Shown piece after piece: positions 21,392 through 32,736 of a stretch of DNA of 64,000 nt. Position 1 is the first letter of the stretch. Each line of letters starts with the position of its first letter. A program made the translations under genes and the position numbers. The notes below the pieces were generated by a model that saw nothing but the letters and a program-made list of their open reading frames with translations, was not told the DNA's origin and made no database searches. Source of the stretch: Lavandula angustifolia (taxonomy: Eukaryota; Streptophyta; Magnoliopsida; Lamiales; Lamiaceae); contig CM054825.1 of assembly GCA_028984105.1 (NCBI GenBank), forward strand, positions 18,679,795-18,743,794, written 5' to 3'.

Positions 21392-22149
21392 CACTACAAG
21401 ATTCTGCCGAATTTCCGACGGAAAAATCCGTCGGCAAAACATAAATATCCGTCAGAAATTACATTCCCGATGGATTTCCCGAAGGAAAAATTCTGTCTCG
21501 TCCTGGGCGTCGGTAAAAATTTGCCGACGGAATTTTGAGTCCGTCGGAATATGCCGACAGAATATTTGTCGAGAATGGCACGTCGTAAAAAACGTCGGCG
21601 TCCCTTTACCGATAGAATGCCGACGAAATCAGTCCATCGACATTCCCGACGGAAACCATTCCGTCGGCATATTATAGTAGTTGAGGACAGAATGTTTTTA
21701 GATAATCTGTCGGTAAATCCGTCGGTAACTTATATTTTTCTTATTTATTTAATTATTCCGTCGGTAAATCCGTCGGGAAATTATAATTTTTTACTTATTT
21801 ATTTAATTATTCCGTCGGTAAATCCGTCGGGAACTGATATTTTTTACTTATTTATTTATTTATTCCATCGGTAAATCCGTCGGGAAAGTATAATTTTTTA
21901 CTTATTTATTTATTTATTCCGTCGGTAAATCCGTAGGCAAATTACAGAAATTTCTACAGCCAATACCTCCATTTTTCCATTTTCCTAAACCTGTAACACA
22001 ATGCCAATTAAACACCAATTCCAAACAATCAACTACTTCAAAACACCAATTAAAATATGAAGCACAATATTTAAATACCAATACTTTGTTTTCAGTTACG
22101 ATCAAACAACTACGTCTAAGTGTATTTTCAAACACCAACATATATAAAA

Positions 22150-22440
22150 CATAAATCTAAGTGATCATGAACGAGAAGTGGAGTTGTCGTCATCTCGTTG
22201 ACTGCTCTTCGCCTGTTGAGCTAGCACCTGCTGAATTAAGAGAGTTTGGTCTTGCAGTTGCTTTTGAAAAGCTTCCTCGGTACTGCATCGATCAGCCTCT
22301 ATAACATCTATCCGTTGTTGCAGCTCCGCATCTAGCTGTTGACGCAATTCGGCTTTCTTTGTGACTAACTGCTGACGCAGCTCATCTATCTCATTGAGCA
22401 GTGTGCATCTCGAGACAAATTACCTATCATATTCAAAGAA
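22150..22440 (-). pseudogene. coiled-coil C-terminal fragment in the CACTA element
   Basis: The frame 22,165-22,347 and its upstream continuation read Glu/Gln-rich helix (RQQLDAELQQRIDVIEADRC, then LQDQTLLIQQVLAQQAK) and end SQRDDDNSTSRS-stop. It resembles the coiled-coil C-terminus of the second CACTA protein of plant elements; this is inference from style and position. It is joined directly to the N-terminal transposase remnant, so an internal deletion is likely. Confidence 0.45.
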
Positions 22441-22459
22441 AAAAATTGTTAATTACATG

Positions 22460-23047
22460 GAAGTTATTAGGAATCAAGTTTCCTGACGGATGGCTCTCTT
22501 GCATTCACTCGGTTAATTGATTGTAGCCCCTATGAGACAACTGGTTTTCTGCCTTAAAGGTTAACAGTTTCACCAGGTATGACAATTGTGAATATGTCTG
22601 ACAACCGGGCCACAACTCAGTATCTGCTGCTTTCAATATGGCGTAAATATTGTGTGCTTGCTCGTTAGGCGGTTCGTCCAAGTCCTCTACATTTAAACCG
22701 GTGCCTCAAGCTTGGTCCATCACCATTGTGTGGTACGTACTATAAATGCCCTCCTCAGTATCCATGAATGTGTTTTCTTCATGATGCGTCGGTGCTAATA
22801 TTTCCCCATGATAACGCCAAATGTGGTAATCAAGAATGAACCCGTTCTTCGAAATGTGATACCTTACTTCATATGCCTTCAAATACGCCAAGTTTTTACA
22901 TTTCCTACAAGGATATCTGATTTTATCCCCATCCATGTACGCATGCTGACTACTAGCAAACTCCATAAAAGTTTCAAGACCCGCAAGAAATTCTGGTCTA
23001 TAACTGTCATCCGGAAAGAACCTTATGTCCATCCAGTCACGATTCAT
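22460..23047 (-). pseudogene. CACTA transposase N-terminal remnant (transposase-associated domain)
   Basis: The frame 22,706-23,047 begins MNRDWMDIRFFPDDSY and contains IRYPCRKCKNL and YHISKNGFILDYHIWRYHGE. This is the Cys-x2-Cys plus His pattern of the transposase-associated domain that opens TNP2-type transposases. Downstream (22,460-22,690), after a shift, the minus strand encodes ELWPGCQTYSQLSYLVKLLTFKA and HPSGNLIPNNF, matching the next conserved block. The catalytic core is absent. Confidence 0.75.
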
Positions 23048-23058
23048 TGTTGCTGATC

Positions 23059-23106
<48 letters not shown>
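23059..23106. repeat. (TA)n microsatellite in the CACTA element
   Basis: An almost pure run of about 24 TA units lies just upstream of the transposase remnant start on the minus strand. Confidence 0.95.
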
Positions 23107-23109
<3 letters not shown>

Positions 23110-25000
23110 AGTCTGTTGATAGTTATCCAATTGGATATCATGGTTTTTCATCAATAAAGATTGCATGTAATTATTAATTAAATGTTACTCTCAAAAGTTT
23201 CATCAGTTGTCTAAGCTTATTCCTTGGAATATAGGTGAAGGCATAGAAAGATCTACAAGAGAAGCCGATCTATATAAACTAAGTTTTTTATGATCCTCTT
23301 GTAGAAGTCTTTGCGAGACAAACTCTAGTACGAGAGACCTTACGACGGTAGAAAGAGAATTTAGTTTTCGGATAACCTGGAGAATATAAACAAGATTATG
23401 CAAGAGAGATCAAAAGAATTTATGCAAACGTAGTTTTTAACAAGTTTCAAAGACGGAATATGCACCTTATATAAAGCCAACTTTGTTGGGTCCCAAAACT
23501 CTACTTCCTCTACCTTTTCTTTCTCACTTTTCGCAACAACTATTTCACTACCCCCGCTAAATACAAGAAAAAAGAAATGCATAAATCGAGTCCTATTTGA
23601 GAAGGAGGCTAAAAAAGATCGATATCATAACCATAACAAGGCTCGAGCAATAGTAAGGTACGTAAAAATTATCCACCATATACGTTAGGCAAAGAGTGAC
23701 ATTCTAATCGTAATTAAGACAACACTAACTACTCTCAAATCATGACCTTCCAAACCCAAATATTTATATATAATTAATCATGACTAGAAATCTCTCCCTC
23801 CCTACTATATACTTTCCAACAATATTTCTTTCAACACCTTATAGTCTCTTCTAATGGGTTGTTCCACATTTAGTATATTGCATAATTATCAGATCTAATG
23901 TCTGTGTAAACTTACATACAATTTGTAGGAGTCGGAATAATTCGATCACAAACATGGCTATATATCATAAATATACTGCACCTACTTTGAACACGTTTCT
24001 TTCAAGATCCTTGCTGGTATAGTTGACTTCTAATGTCCCATAGCTGCATTTTTAGTACCTTTCAAGTGTCTTAACCATGCTGAGATAAAGAAGATTGCAA
24101 TTTGTTAGGCAAGATGAAATTTACACATTGGATCAAAGACTCTAGTCCAAGTTAAAATAAAAGAAGTTTTCATAGTATTAGATATTTGAATTGACAAGAT
24201 CTCACAGCAGAAAATTAGTTGACTACATGCAGAAATTGTTTTTATTTAATTTTTTTTAACAGCTAAGATTAGTACAATTAGTAATTAAATCAAGAACTTA
24301 TCAAGAAATTTTAATCAACTTAAAAAGTAATTATCTGACCCTATCAAAAAAATAATCTTTCCACATGATGAAGACAATCGACCAGTTCAATGTATGGATC
24401 AAATCAACATGAGTTGTCTCAGTTATATATTAAATGGTAAAAATTACCTCCTTAAGAACCCTATAAATGTATATACTACATGCCTAAATCTCATTAAGTG
24501 AATTTGTCAAGAAAAACGCTCATAGACAATATCGTAATGCTAGCAGTGGAGAAGATTGATCAAGTTTGGCAATAATGTTACTGTTTTGGAATTAAGAATA
24601 TGCTTCCACATCACAGTACACCACATCTTAGTGCTAAATAGTACTTAGTTATTAAAAAATTTAAAAGGTGGCCACAATTGTATATATATAAAATAGGCGA
24701 CATATTTACCTGAATGGACACAGACATGTTTACAAGCAAAAACAAGAGAATAACAAACCTTCAGGTTTAATAGACAACACAGACATGTTTACTTGAAGTC
24801 AGCGATGCTGTGAGGATCGGCTGGAAAGTCGGTTTCTTTCACAAGATTCTTAAGATAAACAACAATAATCCATTACTTCGATAATCGATGAAATCAAGAA
24901 ACATACCTTATGTGATTGCGGATTGAGAGAAGAGAAGGTTACCGGATTTGAAGGAGCGGAAGAGGAAGCAGATGTAGGTTCACAATTCGAATACCTTGCG
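23107..25000. other. CACTA interior without recognisable genes
   Basis: AT-rich DNA with no motif-bearing frame. Minus-strand frames at 23,203-23,582 show no known domain. The 25,120-25,370 part beyond it is subterminal repeat. Confidence 0.5.
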
Positions 25001-25384
25001 TTTTGCTAGTGCATGATTGGCGCGGAGGACCGGAGGAGCGGAGGGGAGGAGGAAGGGCTAAAAGTTTTAGGGCTTTCGTATGTAATGTTGGGGATTGAGT
25101 GTTTCAATTATTTAATTAAAATTCCCTACGGATTTCCCAACGGAAAAAGTCCGTTGTTAAAATTAAACAGAATCCGTAGGCAAATCCGTCAGCACAAAAT
25201 TAAAATTTAAAAAAAATAATAAAAAATTGAATTATTGACGGATATTTTCCGTAGGCAAATTTAGAGATAGATATTCCGTTGGGAAATCCGTCGGTGAACC
25301 TGTACAATAAAATCCGTCGGTAAAAGACGACCCGAATTCTTTCCGTCGGGAAATCCGTCGGGAAAACTATATATTCTTGTAGTG

Positions 25385-26690
25385 TTTGTCAGTACGGATC
25401 TTCTCCATTCTGATGTCCTTCTTCTCGACATGGTCTCTGATGAAGTGGTGTCGGATATTCACGTGCTTACATCTCGTATGGAGAACTGGGTTCTGAGTTA
25501 TAGCAATCGCACTGGTGGAGTCGCAGTAGATGGGCACTTCATCCTGAGATATACCATAATCTCGCAGTTGTTGTCGAAGCCAAAGGATCTAGGCACATCA
25601 ACTTCCAGCAGCCATGTACTCAGCTTCAGTAGTGGACGTCGCCACTGAATGTTGTTTCTTTGAGAACCAAGATATCAGCTTGCTGCCTAGGAACTGACAC
25701 ATTCCAGAAGTTGACTTTCGATCTATCCTATATCCTGCATAATCAGTATTAGAATAACCTGTCAGTATAAGATTATCATCAGCAGGATACCATAACCCTG
25801 CGTCAGGTGTTCCCTTCAGATATCGCAGAATCTTCTTTGCTGAGTCCATATGACTTCGCTTGGGATTCGCTTGAAATCCTGCACATACACCTACAGCGTA
25901 AGTTATATCAGGTCTGCTTGCTGTTAAATATAATAAAGAACCAATAATAGCTCTATAATAAGTAGAGTTAACAGAAGCTCCCTCTTTATCTAGATCGATT
26001 TTGAAATTCGTATTTATGGGGATCTTGACTGGCTTGCTTGAGTCGCAGCCAAATCTCTTCAGGAGATCTCGAGTGTATTTGGCTTGATTGATGAATATTC
26101 CTTCAGATGATTGCTTTACTTGAAATCCAAGGAAGTAGTTCATCTCGCCCATCATAGACATCTCGAACTTCTCCTTCATCATTTTCTCGAATTGTTGACA
26201 TATGGTCACGTTTCTGCATCCAAAAATGATGTCGTCCACGTAGATTTGCACCAGTAGGATGTCATCTCCCGACTTTATGTTGAACGAGGTGCGATCATCG
26301 TCCCTTTTGAAAACCTTTCTGAAGCAGAAAGTCTGATAGGGTATCGTACCAAGCCCTGGGTGTTTGTTTTAACCCATACAACGCTTTTCGAAGTCTGTAC
26401 ACCTGATGTCCCTACTGAAAGCCGGGCGGTTATTCCACATAGACTTCTTCCTTCTGTACGCCGTTCAAAAAAGTTGACTTTACATCCATTTGATATACTT
26501 TAAATCTCTGATGCGTTGCATAGGCTAGGAATAGACGAATAGCTTCCAATCTAGTGACTGGAGCGAACGTTTCATCAAAGTCTATCCCTTCTGCTTGACA
26601 GTATCCCTTGGCAAAGAGTCGAGCTTTGTTTCTAACAATGACGTTTTCATCTCGCTTGTTTTTGAAGACCCACTTAGTACCGATCACGTG
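25385..26690 (-). pseudogene. element A reverse transcriptase and RNase H
   Basis: The frame 26,430-26,687 encodes MIGTKWVFKNKRDE, FAKGYCQAEGIDFDETFAPV and FKVYQMDVKSTFLNG, the N-terminal RT blocks including the first catalytic Asp region. The frame 25,598-26,251 contains QIYVDDIIFG (catalytic YVDD), SRPDITYAVGV and the RNase H end SVATSTTEAEYMAAGS. A break at about 26,260-26,430 separates them, with at least one frame change. Transcription is toward lower coordinates. The last RNase H residues lie at 21,290-21,391. The element cannot make an intact polymerase. Confidence 0.9.
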
Positions 26691-28449
26691 CTGATGTCTA
26701 GGTCTGTCAACAAGCTCTCAAACTTCGTTTCGAACGAACTGGTTCAACTCATCTTGCATGACAATAATCCAGTCAGCATCATTGAGTGCGTCCTCTATTG
26801 TCTGAGGTTCTTCTGTGAACAAGAAACAAGAATAAAGTGAGCTTTCTCCTTGACTTAATCTAGATCTCGTCCTGATTGTTGCTGATGGATCTCTTATAAA
26901 AAGATCAGAAGAGTGAGCATCGAGCCATGAACGTTTGAGTCAGACTTCTTCTTGTGATACTACTTCTACACAGTCAACGGGTGTGTTAGGTATTTCGGTC
27001 GTGTTGTTCTATGATTGTAGCAGTTCAGTAAGAAGGATAGGGTCTACTGAGTTTCCAGGTTCAGGGGCATTTAGCTCAGGAACATTAGTCGTTCCCCCTG
27101 AGTTTATATTCTCAGTAGAGGTCTCAGTTACCACTGGGGCTTCCTCATTAACCGTTGTTACCTGATGTTGATTTTGTTCAGTAGAATCAACCAGGTCAGC
27201 CTGTGGGATGGGTATGAATTTCCTCATCGTCTGACTCATCATCCCAACAATGCTGGATCTTTTCGGCTTTGTCGTTCAGTGCGAGATCCTGTAGCTTGCT
27301 GCTGACATCTTTAGTATTTATCTTTTTAGGTTTCCTATCCTTAGTAACACACTCATCAAATACAACATGAGGGCTTTCTTCCACGTAAAGAGTCCGATAG
27401 TTAAAGACTCTGAAGGCTTTACTGACTCGAGAGTATCCTAAGAATACTCCTTGATCAGATTTGCTATCAAAGACCTTCAACTGATCTTTCCCATTATTGT
27501 GGATAAAGCAAGGACAGCCAAAAATATGAAAATGAGAAATAGAAGGAATTCTCCCTTTCCATAGTTCTTCATGTGTTGCTGTGTAAGTAGTGAGCGATTC
27601 TGAGTGTAGCAGGCGGTGTCAATAGCATCAGCCCAGAACTTAGAGGGTAGTCCAGAGTCTGCTAGGAGCGTTCTTGCTGCTTCTTTAAGTGTTCTGTTTT
27701 TACGTTTAGCAAGTCCGTTCTGCTGAGGGGTGCGAGCTGCTGATGTCTCGTGCTTAATTCCCTCCTTTTCGTAGTACTCCTTAACTAATAAGTTGAGAAA
27801 TTATGTTCCTCTGTCTGAGCGAATTCTCTGAATCTTGATGTCCTTTTCCACACTGAGCTTCTTCAGCAGTTTTGGTAACTCAGTCATGACATCAGATTTG
27901 TTGGCTATGAAGAAGATTTGTTGGCTATGAAGATGACCCACGTATATCTTGAATAATCGTCAATAATGACGAGGGCATACTTCTTGCCTTTTATAGTCAC
28001 TGGAGAGACTAGCCCAAATAAGTCCATGTGTAGCAGTTGAAGGATTCCATCAGTAGAAGGTGACGGAATTGGTGTACTGTTGTTCTTTGTTTGCTTTCCC
28101 TTCAAGCATGCTTCACAGTTTCTGTCTTTGATAAACGATTCATTGGGCAGTCCTCTGACTTTAGAGTTCTTGGCTAGCTTGTTCATAGTTTTGAAGTTCA
28201 GGTGACTGAGTCTCTTGTGCCACAGCCATCCTGCCTTGTCACTAGATTTTGTCTGTGCAAGTAAGCAAGCCTCAGGTTCTGCGGTTTTCCAGTTTGCAAC
28301 ATATATATTTTTCCTCCGCGAGCCTGATAACACTGTTTTCCTGTAGATTTGTCAACAACATCACGTAAAACCGGCGTCAAAGATAACTCTATTCGGATTG
28401 TCACGGAATTGATCGACGAGAAGGAGATTATGTTGAAGTCCTTCAACAT
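26691..28449 (-). pseudogene. element A integrase
   Basis: The frame 27,905-28,333 contains WHKRLSHLNFKTMNKL and CEACLKGKQTK (HHCC zinc-binding N-terminal domain) and MDLFGLVSPVTIKGKKYALVIIDDYSRYTW (start of the DDE core). A 20-bp tandem duplication at 27,895-27,934 ends this frame. The C-terminal part 27,196-27,480 (FDSKSDQGVFLGYS, VVFDECV) is the conserved copia post-integrase segment. The core between them (27,500-27,900) can be followed but is out of frame. Confidence 0.85.
27895..27934. repeat. 20-bp tandem duplication in the element A integrase
   Basis: Two adjacent units GATTTGTTGGCTATGAAGA(A/T) at 27,895-27,914 and 27,915-27,934. The 20-bp length changes the reading frame and coincides with the end of the integrase frame. 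Confidence 0.9.
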
Positions 28450-28650
28450 ATGTTACTCTTGGAACCGAACGGCCCCAATATTCGGTGTTCCGTATCCCTT
28501 TGTATAGCCTTTAGAGTTGTCACCAAACTCAATTCTGAGACCATCTTCTTGTACGTAGTTGGTCAGTAGGCTCTTTTGATAAGTCATGTGTCTCGAGCAG
28601 CCGCTGTCCACAATCCAAGGGACCTTATGCACCTGCAAAACAGAAACATT
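28450..28650 (-). pseudogene. element A protease
   Basis: The frame 28,453-28,638 reads VPWIVDSGCSRHMTYQKSLL, the aspartic protease active-site motif (DSG) in its usual copia form, then GLRIEFGDNSKGYTKGYG. It lies between the zinc-knuckle gag part and integrase. Its own frame is open, but gag upstream and integrase downstream are broken. Confidence 0.88.
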
Positions 28651-30225
28651 TTTAGGTACCCTCTGGTTCAGTTTGGGTCCTTAGGTGTTAGTGGGTGATT
28701 TCGGAACCCAGATTTGTCTCGGGACCTTAGAAGTCTGAGACTTCTTCTTCTGAACCTTGTCAGTTTTTTCTCCACGAGACTTGGAGATATCGACTTTCTC
28801 GGCGTTTTGGGTTCAGGAGCTTTCTTCTTCTTAGTCTGTGTGCTCCTCCTGACCCTGGGCTCATAGTAGTACAAACCATACTGTGCTGGATGCTCATATA
28901 GTGGTTCACTGTACTGCTCTACCCATCTGACCTTCTTGGTTCCCCCTGAATTTGATCGTGGTGTCCTGGGGCTAGAACCTTTGGTCAGTTGCTTTTTGTT
29001 GCTCGGCTGAGGTGCAATCATCTTCTGTTTATTCTTCGCCTGAGGTGTTGAGTCAGTAGCCTGAACTTTCCCTCTGACGAACCTATCAGCCGGCATTTCT
29101 GATCTTTTTGACGTTGAAGTGGAAGCTTCATGATTGTAGCCAAGTCCTTCTTTCATGACCATTGGCCTTTGAGCTCTAAGCATGCTTTCCAACTTCTCCT
29201 TAGCTCCTAGGTACTGCTCAGTCATCAGTCCTCGCCAGACCTCATCACTTCTCCGAAGTGATTCATAATCTTTTTCAACTTCTTTGAGCTTCTGACTGAG
29301 TCGAGCTATTTCAGTATCTTTCTCAGAATTGTCTTTGGTCAGAACTGATAGCTGAGTTTCTTGAAGCTGAGACTTAGTCATAAGAGATTTAATCTCTTCC
29401 TTGAGTCTCACAACCAGATTCTCTGAATCAGTAGAGACCTGACAATCAGAAGAAAGTCTCTGATTTTCAGGCTTTACTTGTGCCAGTTCCTGAATGGTTC
29501 TGCTGAACTCTCTGCTCAGCTGAATCTGCTCCTCTAGTAGAGATCATCGTAGGCTTGTACCACGTCTAGAGGTTCATCTGTGACCGAGCACGTGTCATGT
29601 GTGCTATGTGAAGAAGAGGTTATATTAAGTTTAGAATTTACCTCAGCCTCTTCTCCGGCCATCAGACAGTATTCTGCAGTTGATTCAGGATCTGTCTCTC
29701 CGACCTCAACGGCGACAAATGCAGCTTCATCTTCAGAAGAATACATGAATGTATCTTCCTCGATTGAGTCATCGGATATCTCTCCGGCGATATAGGTCTG
29801 CCTCCTTCGGGCAAATTTCTCGTGTCTGGCCTGCCATTCTGCTCTTTGAGCAGCTGAGAGTTAGGGACAATCATACTGATAGTGTCCCTCTTTCTTGCAG
29901 TTGTAACATACAGACGTTCTGCTGCTTTTTCCGACTGAGTCGTTGGATGGACTAGCAACAGGTTCTGTGTTCCTGCAATCAGTAGTTGATTTAGATTCTT
30001 CCCTTTTTCGATAATCTTTCTTACCTGAGGGAGAATCTCTGTGATATTTCTTCAGCTTTCTGACTCTCTCTTTTTCTCTTTGATATTTGAGAGCCATAAG
30101 TGCAAGTTGGTCAGTGCCAGATGTCTCAGAGGACTTTGCTTCTGTCGTGGCTACTGCCTTGCTGGAAGAAATGGGTTTGACTCTAGTTTTGCTGACTGTT
30201 GCTTTGAAAGCATGATCAATCTGTG
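28651..30225 (-). pseudogene. element A gag, C-terminal part with zinc knuckle
   Basis: The frame 29,861-30,225 ends CYNCKKEGHYQYDC, an intact CCHC nucleocapsid knuckle. The acidic part 29,534-29,860 and the coiled-coil plus basic part 28,668-29,411 (MRLKEEIKSLMTKSQLQETQ... then KNKQKMIAPQPSNKKQL) lie between it and protease. This is longer than the usual copia gag-protease linker, as in Sirevirus gag. The N-terminal half continues at 31,907 beyond the inserted solo LTR. Confidence 0.8.
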
Positions 30226-31837
30226 TGTTGGGTGATGATTCTATCCTCAGCACAGTCATACTTAGTGGGAAATGATTCTATCTTAACTGACCAAAGCTCA
30301 GTAGCCTCGTGCTCTGAATTTGTTTGAAGATTTGAAGATCCCAAAACCCTATCTGATTGGTGAACCATTCCATTGTAATTGTTTTTGTCTCTGAGGGTTC
30401 AGACTTAGAAGACACTCTGCTCTAGTTTAGGCGTTCAGTAGATTATCAGCCTCAGCACCAGATGTAGAAGACTCAGTAGATACTTGGACTCGCGAGAGCA
30501 AGATATCGAAGGAGTCAGTGGAACTGAACTCAGCAGGAGTAGTTCACTGAACTAAGAACTGACCTTCAGTAGAGTAAATTCAGTACTCTCTACAGGATCA
30601 GACTCAGTAACGGTAGACAGTCTTCTGAACTGTCAGATCTTTTGAACGACAATCAGCATAGTCAAATACGAGGAAGAGAGAAGTCAGCTTCTGCCTCGAA
30701 GTCTGTTCTGTCTCAACTACTCTGCAAAACCTCGACGAATGACAAGCAGACACGTGCCTTTTTACCTACTAAAGCTGCAAGTCAACATATTTCTAGAAAA
30801 GGAGGGAAAGGACATTGTCACCTTTTTCAAAAGAGCCGTTAGCTACCAAAAGAGTGAGAAAGGGATCATCGTCTCCAACGGATCTTTCCCAATCTCTTCT
30901 CTATAAATAGAGGGATGATTCAAGTTTTTGAAACTACTACTACGACTGCTACTTCACGAGCAAACAAGGAAAGAGAACTAAAACAAGAAGAGAGCATTCA
31001 AACGAGCAATCCGAAAAGCTTAAGTCTTCCGCAAGAACTCGAAGATCTATCTCCGGCGAAAGACTACATCCTAGCTCATAAGGGAACCAAGCTGAACCGA
31101 TATACAAGCCTCTAGTATCCAAACGACGTTACACGAACCTAAAGCTAAACTCAGTTGTTCGTCGTTCTAGAAGCTACATTCTCATTCCCTATCCCTCTAA
31201 CCCTAAGCTCAACCGATCATATCCATAGCTTAGACGAAGGAGTTCATATTTGAACATAATCCTTATTGTAAAAGGACTCCTTCTCTGTTGGAGAGTTTGT
31301 CAAACACTTTAGTTTGATAACCGTTGTAAACTGAGACTTGCTCAGTATAAATTCCAAGACGCGGCTTTATCCTGTGTACAAGCTGACTGAGACTAACCCA
31401 GTATAATAAATAGCCTCCTGACCTTTCGGGACAGTGGACGTAGGATCCTGTGTATCCGAACCACTTTAAAAATCTGTCTCTCGCTTGCTCTCTTATTTAC
31501 TGTTGCATTGATTTTAACTGTTCATACTGAAAATTATCCTTTAAAATCATACAACTAAGTCTCAAAGATACCGAACCGTTTTTTTCGCTGAATTGAGACT
31601 GTCTTGATAAAACGTTTTCCACTCAACTGATTTGGGCCTACACATTTCCGCACCACTGAACTCTATCTGCTGATACTGAATTCTGACTCAATCAGCTAGC
31701 AGATCTCAGTAGAGTCAGACTCTTTGCCAAACACGATTCAGAACAGCTATTTGGTCTGCTGAATTCTTTCAGTACAACACTAACCTGAACAGGACTGTTC
31801 GTGTTCAAAGTTGAGAAAATAGGATTCAGGTGTATTC

Positions 31838-31875
<38 letters not shown>

Positions 31876-31906
31876 TTTACACCTGAACGTGCTCTTGGGA
31901 CCAACA
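30226..31906 (+). mobile_element. solo LTR of a related copia family, opposite orientation, in element A gag
   Basis: It begins TGTTGGG and ends GGACCAACA, and shares 'gaagatcccaaaaccc' and the terminal 'attcacccccc...acacctga' region with element A LTRs, but in reverse orientation. Flanks are CTGTG and ATGTG, a 5-bp duplication with one mismatch. A TATAAATA box lies at 30,902-30,909. Joining the flanks restores the gag reading (QLTH + IDHAFKA on the minus strand). A 37-base C run occupies 31,839-31,875. Open frames inside it are not genes. Confidence 0.85.
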
Positions 31907-32615
31907 ATGTGTGTTAGCTGGAGCACTGGAACATCGTTAGGGTAGGTTGTGCTCAAATTCCTCCGTTTTTAATTCTGAAAAGATAACATCAGGAGTTAGA
32001 GCATTAAGATCTGAGCGTCGTAAATAAGTAGCAAAAGGAAGCCACTTTAGTCGAGGTAGCGCTCTCAGGATCTTTGTGTTCATCTCTTTGTTGGTGAGCG
32101 TCCTCCCCAGCCCGTTGATCACATTGATCTGATTAGTGAATCTGACGCTTAGTTCGTCAATGGTCTCGTTGGGCTCCATGGCAAATGTATCGAACTTTTG
32201 TAGCTCTAGCTCGAGCTTATTTTCTTTGATCTGCGGGGTTCCTTGGCTCAGTACACCCAGGGTGTCCCAAAGTTCCTTTGCCGTTTTGCAGTCTTGCACC
32301 CTCCCGAGGTGTGAATCGCTGAGCGTAGTCAGGATTGCATTATGCTAAACTCGGTCGAGGTTGTGCAGCTTTTTCTCTTCTAGCGTGAAGGCAGATTTAT
32401 CTTTTGCGACTTTGGCACCAGTCTGTGCTCCTACATCTCCCGCAGCTGCAAATTGTACGCTGTCGATCATGGGAATGATGGGTCCTGTCTCAAGGACATC
32501 CGTCATGCTGTCATGCAGTGATGTTAGGCGCCTCCATTCTCACGCGCCATACCGTATAGTTCTCTATGGAGAACATCGGCACCATCCTAATACCTGACAT
32601 ATCAGACATTGTATA
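31907..32615 (-). pseudogene. element A gag, N-terminal part
   Basis: The minus-strand start MSDMSGIRMVPMFSIENYTVW is a typical copia gag opening. A frameshift follows near 32,520. The frame 31,937-32,299 (CKTAKELWDTLGVLSQG, LQKFDTFAMEPNETIDEL, NQINVINGLGRTLTNKE) is the UBN2-type capsid domain. A stop near 32,345 separates the two. The protein would have formed the retrotransposon capsid. Confidence 0.85.
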
Positions 32616-32722
32616 TAAGAATATAAGGATGTATGAAGAGATGCTTGTGCAGTAAAAAACGTTTTCAGGATCTGTTCGAGAAGACCAGTAGTTACAGAAC
32701 CGATGATCAGAAGAACAACGAA

Positions 32723-32734
32723 GCTCTGATACCA
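32723..32734 (-). other. primer-binding site of element A
   Basis: The plus strand reads GCTCTGATACCA, the complement of TGGTATCAGAGC, with a 2-bp AT spacer before the 5' LTR. It fits initiator tRNA-Met priming and fixes the minus orientation. Confidence 0.95.
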
Positions 32735-32736
32735 AT

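Larger units (their letters stand above)
21392..25384 (-). mobile_element. CACTA (En/Spm) transposon, deletion derivative
   Basis: Both ends carry the inverted repeat CACTACAAGA, with a 3-bp duplication TTT (21,389-21,391 and 25,385-25,387). Subterminal DNA at both ends is packed with CCGTCGGTAAATCCGTCGG-type repeats in both orientations (about 21,410-21,950 and 25,120-25,370), the usual transposase-binding arrangement of the superfamily. The interior keeps only an N-terminal piece of the transposase gene plus a coiled-coil fragment on the minus strand. At 3,993 bp it lacks the DDE catalytic region and is non-autonomous. It splits RNase H of element A. Confidence 0.95.

Noticed and set aside
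23203..23582. Minus-strand frames in the CACTA interior as a possible captured gene
   Set aside because: No recognisable domain, short, and AT-rich; cannot be supported from the sequence alone.
30642..31115. Plus-strand open frames in the solo LTR
   Set aside because: They lie in LTR U3/R sequence around the TATA box and match non-coding parts of other LTRs.
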